Origin: Nostoc mirabile CHAB5784
GTDB taxonomy: Bacteria; Cyanobacteriota; Cyanobacteriia; Cyanobacteriales; Nostocaceae
Length of the DNA: 64,000 nt
NCBI RefSeq assembly: GCF_020829645.1
Contig: NZ_JAIVFS010000026.1
Coordinates: forward strand, 1 to 64,000
Direction: 5' to 3'
The notes beneath the pieces are model-generated. The model was given only the letters and a program-made list of their open reading frames with translations, had not been told where the DNA came from and made no database searches. The translations under genes and the position numbers were made by a program. This document shows positions 18,471-26,034 of the stretch, one piece after another (the first letter of the stretch is position 1; the number at the start of each line of letters is the position of its first letter).

Positions 18471-18487
18471 ATTTATAACTTTCATTA

Positions 18488-18529
18488 AAGTTAACGGTTT
18501 TTTACCTAAAATTTAGTATATTTTGTTAC
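18488..18529 (-). promoter_or_regulatory. NtcA-activated promoter of ntcB
   Basis: On the minus strand GTAACAAAATATAC (18516-18529) fits the GTA-N8-TAC consensus perfectly. Twenty-two bases later is TAACTT (18488-18493), a TAN3T -10 box. This spacing is the classical arrangement of NtcA-dependent promoters. Confidence 0.8.
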
Positions 18530-18812
18530 AGGTCTTTTCTAAAAATTTATATTTATGTAAATCGGGCTATACTCCCTTTTTCGCAAATTATCCGCTTTGC
18601 ACAAAATTTTTTGGTAAATTCCGCCAAAAAAGACTTGACTATTTTCTTCTGCAATATATAAATTTTTAAATAAGATTTTTAATTCATCACATTATAAGGT
18701 TTCAGTAACACAATTTTCTTTGCAACCTCAAGCAAATAGCCGTGCAACTTGCGAATACGGCTGCGATCGCGTCATACTTGCATTTACTAATTACGAATTA
18801 TGTAGATTATTT

Positions 18813-19058
18813 CTATTCTGTCTGCTGCACCGCAGTGTTAGGCTGCTGGCGTTGGGCAACCTGAATTAACAACCTCAATGCGTCATTCACCCTTTTATCA
18901 TTAGGAAAAGCTTGGGCAACATCGGGATCTAAAAGTACTAAATTTGTTCCCTGAGGATACCGCTCAATATACTTGCCTCTGATGCCTCCCTCCATTTGAG
19001 CAAAATCGTACTCAGAACGTAATTCGTCTTCCATTTCATTCTCAATTTCTTTCTTCAT
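18813..19058 (-). CDS. Small acidic hypothetical protein
   Basis: An 81-residue protein with conserved-looking text (YDFAQMEGGIRGKYIERYPQ, then VLLDPDVAQAFPNDKRVNDA). Small cyanobacterial proteins of this type often sit beside toxin-like genes and have been suspected to be antitoxins. That is inference. The start is chosen because a strong ribosome site (AGGAGAA) lies 6-8 bp upstream of the ATG at 19058, while the upstream extension (35 codons) has no such site. It follows a DUF6887-like gene on the same strand, 146 bp away. Confidence 0.65.
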   Translation of the reverse strand: MKKEIENEMEDELRSEYDFAQMEGGIRGKYIERYPQGTNLVLLDPDVAQAFPNDKRVNDALRLLIQVAQRQQPNTAVQQTE

Positions 19059-19204
19059 AAAACCTTTTCTCCTGATGGGTGGCTTTCCCTGCGCTGATAA
19101 TTCGTATTGGAGTGTTAACAAGCTACGTATCGATCTATTAATTTCCAATTTCCAAATAAGCAACTGTAACCCTCTGCATGGGTATTGTGCCTGTAATCGC
19201 TATC

Positions 19205-19414
19205 TCATGGCTCCGAACCGTTGCGAACCCGTTCAATAAATTCAGGATAATTTTCCAAATCATCTGGAGACTGTAACAGCGGCATTTCAACCCAGTTAGC
19301 TTCTGCGTGTAGCTTATCAAGATATGCATAAAATGCTTCTTGATTATCCCGATGGGCTAAAACGTAGGCTTGCAACTCTTTCTGACTCATTGCTTGAAAG
19401 TTAGGTTTGCTCAT
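19205..19414 (-). CDS. DUF6887-like small protein
   Basis: A 69-residue protein beginning MSKPNFQAMSQKELQAYVLA and continuing HRDNQEAFYAYLDKL, a pattern typical of the small cyanobacterial family annotated DUF6887. These usually occur with a DUF6888 partner, and no such partner is visible here. Function is unknown. The start at 19414 is preferred over an ATG five codons upstream because family members begin at this position. A TA-flanked MITE lies 50 bp upstream of the start and may affect its promoter. Confidence 0.65.
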   Translation of the reverse strand: MSKPNFQAMSQKELQAYVLAHRDNQEAFYAYLDKLHAEANWVEMPLLQSPDDLENYPEFIERVRNGSEP

Positions 19415-19467
19415 TGCACGTACCTTCATCTGCCATTGGGATATATTTCAATAATATTCTCCTCATA

Positions 19468-19597
19468 TGATGTCCGGGTAATTAACCATAATAACCGGAA
19501 CCCCACCCCGCAAAAGCTGCGCTTTAGCTCCCCTAAGAGCAAGCGGGGAGGGGTTGGGGGTGGGGTTCTTTTATTATGGGTGATTTGGCGGACATGA
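19468..19597. mobile_element. MITE family B, copy 2 (130 bp, TA-flanked)
   Basis: Ends TGATGTCCGG and GGCGGACATGA are imperfect inverted repeats flanked by TA on each side. Inverted similarity continues to CCATAATAA/TTATTATGG. The interior carries ACCCCACCCCGC and its inverse, like copy 1. No coding capacity. Confidence 0.8.
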
Positions 19598-19804
19598 TAT
19601 CACCTGCCAAGAAGAACACATTCCCTGTTCGTTCGCCTACACGAACCACATTTATGGGCAAGTAAAATTTAGTAAACCAGCAGCACAGTATAAAGCACTG
19701 CGTCTTTTGTTCTGATGTAGGAATAATTCTTGCTCCTCATTATTTTTGATCGCATAAATTATCTTACTTTCTCTAGGCTATTTCTCTATTCCTCTGTCTG
19801 CTCC

Positions 19805-19943
19805 CAATACGCTTGGGTTAAGGCTAAAACTCTTTGTCAAAGTCAATTTTTTTTACGTAGACGCTGCATCGGCTTGCCGCAGGCTACCACAGAGACGCTG
19901 AGGGCACTGAGAGAAGAAATAAATGCTTAACTGAACTGTATTG
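19805..19943. mobile_element. MITE family A, copy 2 (139 bp)
   Basis: Terminal inverted repeats CAATACGCTTGGGTTAAG and CTTAACTGAACTGTATTG. A perfect 10-bp direct repeat, TGTCTGCTCC, flanks it (19795-19804 and 19944-19953). The interior is a near inverse of copy 1. It lies in the non-coding stretch 19598-20041, where nothing else was recognised. Confidence 0.88.
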
Positions 19944-20041
19944 TGTCTGCTCCAATCCGTGTCATACCGCATAATTTTCTAAGCCCAATTTAGTTACTTA
20001 ATACTGAACGCGCACAGATAGCGCATACTCTTTGAAAAAAT

Positions 20042-21403
20042 TTACCATTCGGCTAAAGCGATCGCTATTCCTTGTTGCAAATCTGGTGTGAGTGCAGCAT
20101 TATTTGCTAACTGCTGCAATTGTTGATATGTGGCTTCCCCATCCAAATTTTTCAGTGCAGCGATCGCATGTAGTCTCACCGATACATTCTTGACAGCTAG
20201 CAGCGAAATCAATGGTTCAATAGCTTGCATTTCGCCTAACTGTCCTAAAGATAAAGCGATCGCACAATTGATGCTGGCAATTTCTGTGGCTGGATGCTGC
20301 GTTAGCGTTCGCGCAGCGTCTCGTAGAGAAGCTCGCCGTTCGCGTAGCGTTCCGCAGGAAAGGCATCGCAGTATTTGCAATAATATTTTTACGGCTGCTG
20401 TAGTTTGCGGCTTTTGCACTCGCCCCAAAACTGTAACAATTTCTTGCCAAAGTGTCTCTGAAGTGATTTGATTAAATGCAGTTTGCAAATATTCCAAACT
20501 GGATGGTGTTCCCACCCAAACCAAAGCGCGGATGGTTTCTAATTGCAGTGGTAGCGGTGTATGGGGTGATATTAGCAGCTTAAATAATTGCTGGGCTGCC
20601 TGATCACAACCCATTCGAGAAAGGGAAACTGCGGCTGCACAACAAACATCAATATTAAAGTCGTAAAGCTTGGGTTGTAGTCTCGTCACCAAATCTAATG
20701 CTTTGCGTAAGTCGGGGCGAAAACCTAAACCAAGTATTGCTGCACGCCTAACTGTGGCGGCTATATCATCCAAAGCGTTTAACAAGACTGGTGGTACACG
20801 TTCGTCATGAAAGCTGCTGAGGGCTTCAATTGCAGCCGTGCGGATTGTTGCTTGTGGATCTTGGACTACACTCAATAGCGGTGTGATGGTTTCTGTTTGG
20901 GGAATGCAGGAAAGCGATCGCACTGCTAAAAGCCTTGTATCTTCATCTGCTAGAAGTTCAGTTAGTGAAGTAATCGCAACACTACCCATTTTCCCCAGTG
21001 CTGTAGCTGCGATCGCTTTGAGTTCTTCATCCTCATCGGTTTTCAACAATTCAACTAAGGGTGCGACGGCTTCTGGGTGCTGAAATTCGCCTAAAGTCCG
21101 TGCTGCATACCAGCGTAATTCTTCCTCTGCATCTTCGTCTTCTAATATCTCAATGAGTGCTGGGATGGCAATATTTCCCAAGCGAGTCAACACCTTGGTG
21201 ATTTCCCAGCGTTGCTGAAAATCCCCCATCTCTAACATTGAAAGTGTTAATTTCAGCAGATATTCTCGATTTTTAACTATCTCTGGATGTTCAGAATCTG
21301 TCCCTAAGATTAATTGTTGTAAATATTGAATTAGTGATGACCAATCACCTGCATCGTATGCTGTCTGGGCTTGCACCAAAAGCTGGTTGATATTACTCAC
21401 CAT
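20042..21403 (-). CDS. nirB: HEAT-repeat protein, NirB-type (nitrite reductase maturation)
   Basis: A 453-residue protein made of HEAT/PBS-lyase-like repeats from about residue 60 to the end (for example IPALIEILEDEDAEEELRWY, then AARTLGEF, and AVAPLVELLKTDEDEELKAI). It has no signal peptide or membrane segment, so it is a cytoplasmic scaffold-like protein. In Anabaena the nirB gene near nirA is needed for full nitrite reductase activity and its product interacts with NirA (established). The assignment here rests on position between ntcB and nirA and on the HEAT architecture recalled for that family. Residues about 345-368 (SCGTLRERRASLRDAA region) are translated from a dispersed repeat, in frame. 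A HEAT protein unrelated to NirB is the alternative. Confidence 0.7.
   Translation of the reverse strand: MVSNINQLLVQAQTAYDAGDWSSLIQYLQQLILGTDSEHPEIVKNREYLLKLTLSMLEMGDFQQRWEITKVLTRLGNIAIPALIEILEDEDAEEELRWYAARTLGEFQHPEAVAPLVELLKTDEDEELKAIAATALGKMGSVAITSLTELLADEDTRLLAVRSLSCIPQTETITPLLSVVQDPQATIRTAAIEALSSFHDERVPPVLLNALDDIAATVRRAAILGLGFRPDLRKALDLVTRLQPKLYDFNIDVCCAAAVSLSRMGCDQAAQQLFKLLISPHTPLPLQLETIRALVWVGTPSSLEYLQTAFNQITSETLWQEIVTVLGRVQKPQTTAAVKILLQILRCLSCGTLRERRASLRDAARTLTQHPATEIASINCAIALSLGQLGEMQAIEPLISLLAVKNVSVRLHAIAALKNLDGEATYQQLQQLANNAALTPDLQQGIAIALAEW
20298..20370. repeat. Dispersed repeat (GCGTCTCGTAGAGAAG type) inside nirB
   Basis: The string GCAGCGTCTCGTAGAGAAG and flanking GCGTAGCGTTCCGCAGGAA belong to a small dispersed repeat seen between genes at about 34985, 41510 and 47295. 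Here the insertion, about 72 bp (24 codons), keeps the reading frame. Confidence 0.75.
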
Positions 21404-21628
21404 ACCCTAAATTGTGATTTAGTATGAATATAACGAAAGCACAAACTCGTAAATAAATCGCTGTTTTTCTTTGCCCTTACTCTGCTTTTTAGTACATCAT
21501 TACACCAATTTTGATCGGCTTGTAGCTAGCGGCTCTAGCTCTGATTTAAGCACTAAAGTGCATACTACGAACTACGAACTACGAATTACGAACTTGTACT
21601 GAGCGTAGCCGAAGTATTACGAATTATT

Positions 21629-22042
21629 TTAACTTGCCTTGACTACAACTGAATTACCCTCAATTTTGGCGGCGTAAGTTTTAAGCGCTTCTGTCGCTGG
21701 GCCTTTTTGCACTTTCCCGTCAATGCCAAATTCCGAATCATGACAGGGACAGACAAATTTTTTTACTTCAGCTTTCCATCCTACCGTGCAACCTGCGTGA
21801 GGACAGGTAGGGTTAACAGCAGTCAGATTTGCATCCTTAGATGTGCCAACTACCAAGACAGGCCCAGCAGGTGAGTTTTTTGCCAGCAATTGGCCAGTTT
21901 TATCTAATTCTGCCGATGTACCTACTGTTTCCCAATTCTTAGATACTGGAGTTGTTTGAGAAGAACAGGCTGCGATCGCTACAGGTAGAGAACTCGCTAT
22001 CCCACCCAAACCTACCCAATTCATAAAATCACGACGTTTCAT
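21629..22042 (-). CDS. Short Rieske [2Fe-2S] protein (PetC4-like)
   Basis: A 137-residue exported iron-sulfur protein. The N-terminus is a twin-arginine-like signal (MKRRDFMNWVGLGG) with a possible lipobox (AIAAC). The Rieske cluster motifs are CPHAGC (residues about 80-85) and CPCHDS (about 98-103). It lacks the extended membrane helix and insertion of the b6f PetC proteins. Anabaena has a similar short Rieske gene, all0606, between nirB and nirA, so gene order supports orthology (from memory). The electron partner is unknown. A TnpB element is inserted about 11 bp upstream of the ATG, so the native promoter and ribosome site have probably been displaced. The tnpB stop is two bases from this start. 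Confidence 0.85.
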   Translation of the reverse strand: MKRRDFMNWVGLGGIASSLPVAIAACSSQTTPVSKNWETVGTSAELDKTGQLLAKNSPAGPVLVVGTSKDANLTAVNPTCPHAGCTVGWKAEVKKFVCPCHDSEFGIDGKVQKGPATEALKTYAAKIEGNSVVVKAS

Positions 22043-22044
22043 AG

Positions 22045-23295
22045 CTACTGAATTGACACTCCCCTGACCTTTAGGTGAGGGGATTCTACATTCATAGACT
22101 CGCCGTTAGACGACAGGCTTGCGCCAATCGCCCAAGAGGGCAAATCTCCTGTAGCGTAAATTCCCGTATGCCCTACGGTACTCAGTCCTAGTCTCAAAAT
22201 GTTGATACTGGCGTTCAAATCTCTATCCGCCATGTAGTTGCAATGAAGGCAAACATGGGTTCTTGTAGATAAAGATTTTTTCACTTTCTCGCCACAGTTA
22301 GAGCAATTTTGGCTTGTGTTATGGGGAGGAACTGCAACAGTTACTTTCCCATATTTATGCCCAAAATATTCTAGCCACAATCGAAAAGTGTACCAGCCAG
22401 CATCACTGATAGATTTAGCTAGATGTCGGTTGCGTACCAGCCCTTTCACATTCAAATCTTCATAGGCTACCAAATCATTAGATTGGATGACGGAGTATGC
22501 TAATCTCTTGCAATACTCTTTTCGTTGCCTACTTACCCTTAAATGTTTACGGGCATACCTTATTCTTGCTTTGTGGTAGTTGTTAGATTGTCGAGCTTTT
22601 TCTTTCTTCTTTGTCGTACTGAACTTCTTAGATTTTTTCCGATTAGCGCGGTTTAAAGCTTTCTCAGATTTGCGGTAAAACTTAGGCGCAGGTTCTACAT
22701 TGCCAATATTATCGGCGATGAAATATTTCAAACCTAAGTCAATACCAACTACTTGAAGAGTTGGTTGTGTCTCAACTTTAATCTCAACATCAATTGCAAA
22801 TTGAGCATAGTACCCATCAGCACGACGTACTAATCGGACACGCTTAATTTGCTTGAGTTCGTAGTAATTTAAGTCATAGGTTCCCTTTAGTTTCAAGGTT
22901 CCAATACCTTTCTTGTCAGAGAAAGTAATTGCTTTACGATTAGCAGAAAGTTTGTAGCCAGTAGTTTTATATTCAACTGAGCGACAATGTTTTTTAAACT
23001 TAGGGAACCCCTTTTTACCTTTGACTTTCTTCTTGCAGTTATCGTAAAATCGTGCTATTGCTGACCATGTACGTTCAGCAGCAGACTGTCTAGCCATTGA
23101 ATTGAGTTCATCAGCAAAAGGAAATTCAGCAGCAAGTACAGCACAATATTTATTGAGATCGTACTTAGTAACATTTTTATTGTCCATCCAATATCTCAGC
23201 GATTTGTTTTGGATGAACTGACTAGTACGAATCGCATCATCTATTGCACGATACTGCTTGTCTTTTCCTTTGACCTTGAACTCGTAAATTATCAT
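22045..23295 (-). CDS. tnpB: TnpB RNA-guided endonuclease (IS200/IS605 family)
   Basis: A 416-residue protein with an N-terminal helix-turn-helix-like region, an OB/wedge-like middle and a RuvC nuclease. Catalytic acidic residues appear in GIDLGLKYF, AYEDLNVKGL and DRDLNASINI. A four-cysteine zinc ribbon (CSNCG...CLHC) lies between the last two. TnpB is the ancestor-type of Cas12 nucleases and uses an omega RNA encoded by the element's right end (established). The omega RNA here should overlap the last about 100-150 bp of the gene. All catalytic positions are present, so it may be active. The C-terminal codons run through the element end into the host sequence, 2 bp from the Rieske start. Confidence 0.92.
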   Translation of the reverse strand: MIIYEFKVKGKDKQYRAIDDAIRTSQFIQNKSLRYWMDNKNVTKYDLNKYCAVLAAEFPFADELNSMARQSAAERTWSAIARFYDNCKKKVKGKKGFPKFKKHCRSVEYKTTGYKLSANRKAITFSDKKGIGTLKLKGTYDLNYYELKQIKRVRLVRRADGYYAQFAIDVEIKVETQPTLQVVGIDLGLKYFIADNIGNVEPAPKFYRKSEKALNRANRKKSKKFSTTKKKEKARQSNNYHKARIRYARKHLRVSRQRKEYCKRLAYSVIQSNDLVAYEDLNVKGLVRNRHLAKSISDAGWYTFRLWLEYFGHKYGKVTVAVPPHNTSQNCSNCGEKVKKSLSTRTHVCLHCNYMADRDLNASINILRLGLSTVGHTGIYATGDLPSWAIGASLSSNGESMNVESPHLKVRGVSIQ

Positions 23296-23490
23296 CGGTT
23301 CGACCTAACCAACCACACATTTATGCTAGTATGCTTGGCATAAGTTGGCAACTAAAGTCAAATAAAACTTTACGAAGTCCTAAAGAACTCAAATAGCTTT
23401 CATCACGCAGCCTGAAGTACGGAATACGCAACTACGTTCGGAGGCGGAGTGTCTCCGACTTTGCGCTGTTCCTCAAGGGTTTTCAGCATT
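22053..23490 (-). mobile_element. IS200/IS605-type element carrying only tnpB
   Basis: The right end contains the hairpin CCCCTGACCTTTAGGTGAGGGG... in short form (arms CCCCT/AGGGG region, 22061-22082) followed by TGTCAA on the element strand. The left end is placed near 23490, at a 'cctcaagggttttcagc' stretch also present, in related form, in the relic at 47.1-47.7 kb. There is no tnpA, so the element is non-autonomous for transposition. Boundaries are approximate. Confidence 0.75.
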
Positions 23491-23681
23491 TTTTCTATAA
23501 TATCTAAGTTTTAGCTAACATCTGCCACTCAATTTTGGATTCAAGATTGATTTATGGCAATCCAAAATCCCTTTGATCATTTCAAATACCCTTCATTAAG
23601 GGCTTTACGTGGATCATTGGCTAGCTTTGATGCAATAAATGCATATTATTTATCCGTTTTCAGCAATTTTACCAAAAAACC

Positions 23682-23723
23682 GTAACAATTTATACGATTT
23701 TAACAGAAATATGCCTTTAAGTT
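23682..23723 (+). promoter_or_regulatory. NtcA-activated promoter of nirA
   Basis: GTAACAATTTATAC (23682-23695) is a perfect GTA-N8-TAC NtcA box. TAAGTT (23718-23723) follows after 22 bp and fits the -10 consensus. The predicted transcript has a leader of about 250 nt before nirA. The TnpB element ends about 190 bp upstream, so the promoter itself is intact. Confidence 0.88.
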
Positions 23724-23983
23724 ATAGATATCGAAATTGTTACATGAACATTATCTAAACCTGCTTGACAAATTTCCAAGATGTAAATGGCAACAAGTTT
23801 TCCTTAACTAATCACGGATTTGGAGTTTCGCTTTGAATGCTCTGAAGTAAAAATAATCAACCGTAAGCAAATATTAAGTTTTTATTTCCTAATCCTCGTA
23901 GATACAACACTTGATGGAACTACGGGTTGATTGATATTGGGCAATTATCACCATATTCAGTAATTTGCATTGAGAGTCAGATC

Positions 23984-25612
23984 ATGACAGACACAGCAAC
24001 TACCACTACTAGCCTCAACAAGTTCGAGAAATTCAAGGCTCAAAAAGATGGACTCGCCATCAGGGATGAGATAGAGAAATTTGCCGCCTTGGGGTGGGAA
24101 GCAATGGACGAAACCGATCGCGATCATCGACTTAAATGGGTGGGTGTGTTTTTCCGCCCAGTCACCCCAGGTAAGTTTATGATGCGGTTGCGGATGCCTA
24201 ACGGTATTCTCACAAGCAATCAGATGCGTGTTTTAGCCCAAGTAGTGCAGCGTTACGGTGATGATGGTTGCGCTGATATTACTACGAGACAGAATATCCA
24301 ATTACGGGGGATCAGAATTGAAGATTTACCAGATATCTTTAATAGATTTCACGCAGTTGGTTTAACCACTGTCCAGTCAGGGATGGATAACGTCCGTAAT
24401 ATAACAGGCGATCCTGTGGCGGGGTTGGATGCGGATGAGTTGTATGACACACGAGAGTTGGTACAGCAAATTCAAGATATGCTCACCAACAAAGGGGAAG
24501 GGAACCCAGAGTTTAGCAACTTACCACGGAAGTTTAATATTGCGATCGCAGGTGGAAGAGACAATTCAGTTCATGCTGAAATCAACGATTTAGCTTTTGT
24601 TCCAGCATTTAAGGAGGGGATAGGGGACACTTCGACAAGCTCAGTGCATCGCTGGGGACAGGGGATAGGGCAAGAATTTTCACAATCACCAATATTCGGC
24701 TTCAACATCATTGTGGGTGGCTTTTTCTCAGCTAAACGTTGTGAGGCGGCGATTCCTCTAAATGCTTGGGTACTTCCCGAAGATGTAGTCGCTGTATGTA
24801 GAGCCGTTTTGGAAGTCTTTCGTGATCATGGCCCGCGTGCTAATCGGCAAAAATCGCGCCTAATGTGGCTAATTGATGAATGGGGTGTAGAAAAGTTTCG
24901 AGCAGAAGTAGAAAGCCGTTTGGGTAAATCATTATTATCCGCAGCAGCAAAAGACGAAATCGACTGGGAAAAACGCGACCATATCGGGGTATATAAACAA
25001 AAACAATCAGGATTAAATTACGCAGGTTTGAACATTCCCGTCGGGCGGCTGTATGCCGAAGATATGTTTGAAATTGCCCGTCTAGCGGAAGTTTACGGCA
25101 GTGGCGAAATCCGCTTCACAGTTGAGCAAAACATCGTTATTCCCAACATTTCTGACTCGCGTTTAGCAACATTTTTAACAGAGTCTTTGCTAGAAAGGTT
25201 TTCTATTGATCCAGGTTTGCTGACGCGATCGCTAGTATCCTGCACAGGCGCACAATTTTGCAACTTTGCCCTGATCGAAACCAAAAACCGCGCCCTGGCA
25301 ATGATTAAAGCCTTAGAAGAAGACTTAACTTTCACCAATCCAGTCCGAATTCACTGGACAGGTTGCCCCAACTCTTGTGGACAGCCCCAAGTTGCAGACA
25401 TCGGCTTGATGGGAACTAAAACTCGCAAAAATGGCAAAACCTTGGAAGGCGTTGACATATATATGGGCGGCAAAGTTGGCAAAGATGCTCATTTGGGAAC
25501 TTGCGTCACCAAAGGCATACCATGCGAAGACTTGCAGCCAGTATTGCAAGATTTACTGATCAAAAACTTTGGGGCAAAACTCAAGCAAGAAGCCCTACTA
25601 GTTAGGAACTAG
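23984..25612 (+). CDS. nirA: Ferredoxin-nitrite reductase
   Basis: A 542-residue enzyme reducing nitrite to ammonium with ferredoxin electrons, using siroheme and a [4Fe-4S] cluster. Two nitrite/sulfite reductase half-domain repeats are visible. The cluster cysteines lie in CTGAQFC and CPNSCGQ near residues 420-470. The ATG at 23984 gives the usual N-terminus (MTDTATTTTSLNKFEKFKAQ). An upstream in-frame start would add 19 unusual residues. Residues about 207-224 contain an insertion (DTSTSSVHRWGQ) encoded by a dispersed repeat, in a surface loop before the SQSPIFGFN segment (inference). It heads the operon nirA-nrtP-narB, driven by the NtcA promoter upstream and presumably by NtcB. Confidence 0.96.
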   Translation: MTDTATTTTSLNKFEKFKAQKDGLAIRDEIEKFAALGWEAMDETDRDHRLKWVGVFFRPVTPGKFMMRLRMPNGILTSNQMRVLAQVVQRYGDDGCADITTRQNIQLRGIRIEDLPDIFNRFHAVGLTTVQSGMDNVRNITGDPVAGLDADELYDTRELVQQIQDMLTNKGEGNPEFSNLPRKFNIAIAGGRDNSVHAEINDLAFVPAFKEGIGDTSTSSVHRWGQGIGQEFSQSPIFGFNIIVGGFFSAKRCEAAIPLNAWVLPEDVVAVCRAVLEVFRDHGPRANRQKSRLMWLIDEWGVEKFRAEVESRLGKSLLSAAAKDEIDWEKRDHIGVYKQKQSGLNYAGLNIPVGRLYAEDMFEIARLAEVYGSGEIRFTVEQNIVIPNISDSRLATFLTESLLERFSIDPGLLTRSLVSCTGAQFCNFALIETKNRALAMIKALEEDLTFTNPVRIHWTGCPNSCGQPQVADIGLMGTKTRKNGKTLEGVDIYMGGKVGKDAHLGTCVTKGIPCEDLQPVLQDLLIKNFGAKLKQEALLVRN

Positions 25613-25658
25613 ATTGGCCAAACAGGGCATTGGGCAAAACTCATACTTCAATCTTAAA

Positions 25659-25857
25659 GGCTCAACTTCCGAGATAAAAGGCTCAACTTCCGAGATAAAA
25701 GGCTCAACTTCCGAGATAAAAGGCTCAACCTCCGAGATAAAAGGCTCAACCTCCGAGATAAAAGGCTCAACCTCCGAGATAAAAGGCTCAACCTTCGAGA
25801 TAAAAGGCTCAACCTTCGAGTTCAAAGGCTCAACTTCCGAGTTCAAAGGCTCAACTT
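25659..25857. repeat. 21-bp tandem repeat tract, locus 2
   Basis: About nine and a half copies of GGCTCAACTTCCGAGATAAAA, with the last copies reading GAGTTCAAAGG like loci 1 and 3. It lies 46 bp after the nirA stop codon and is open on both strands. It is not called as a gene. Confidence 0.85.
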
Positions 25858-25878
25858 ACCCTCAATATGATTCGGATA

Positions 25879-25963
25879 AGATCCCCCCGCCTGTGGCGAC
25901 CCCCTTAAAAAGGGGGTAATTAGAAAAAAAAGCCCCCCTTTTTAAGGGGGGTTGGGGGGATCT
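25879..25963. repeat. Nested G/C-rich hairpins between nirA and nrtP
   Basis: AGATCCCCCC and GGGGGGATCT bound the segment. Inside are CCCCCTTAAAAAGGGGG and CCCCCCTTTTTAAGGGGGG hairpins. In mRNA this would be very stable and could cause partial termination or processing between nirA and nrtP. Confidence 0.75.
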
Positions 25964-26034
25964 CCGACGAATAAACACGTTAACCGAACCGTCCCTACCT
26001 CTTTTCCGTATTTTATTCAATTAGAAAGATTAGA

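Noticed and set aside
23927..23983. Longer nirA
   Set aside because: The 19 added residues are not typical of NirA. The ATG at 23984 fits the known N-terminus.
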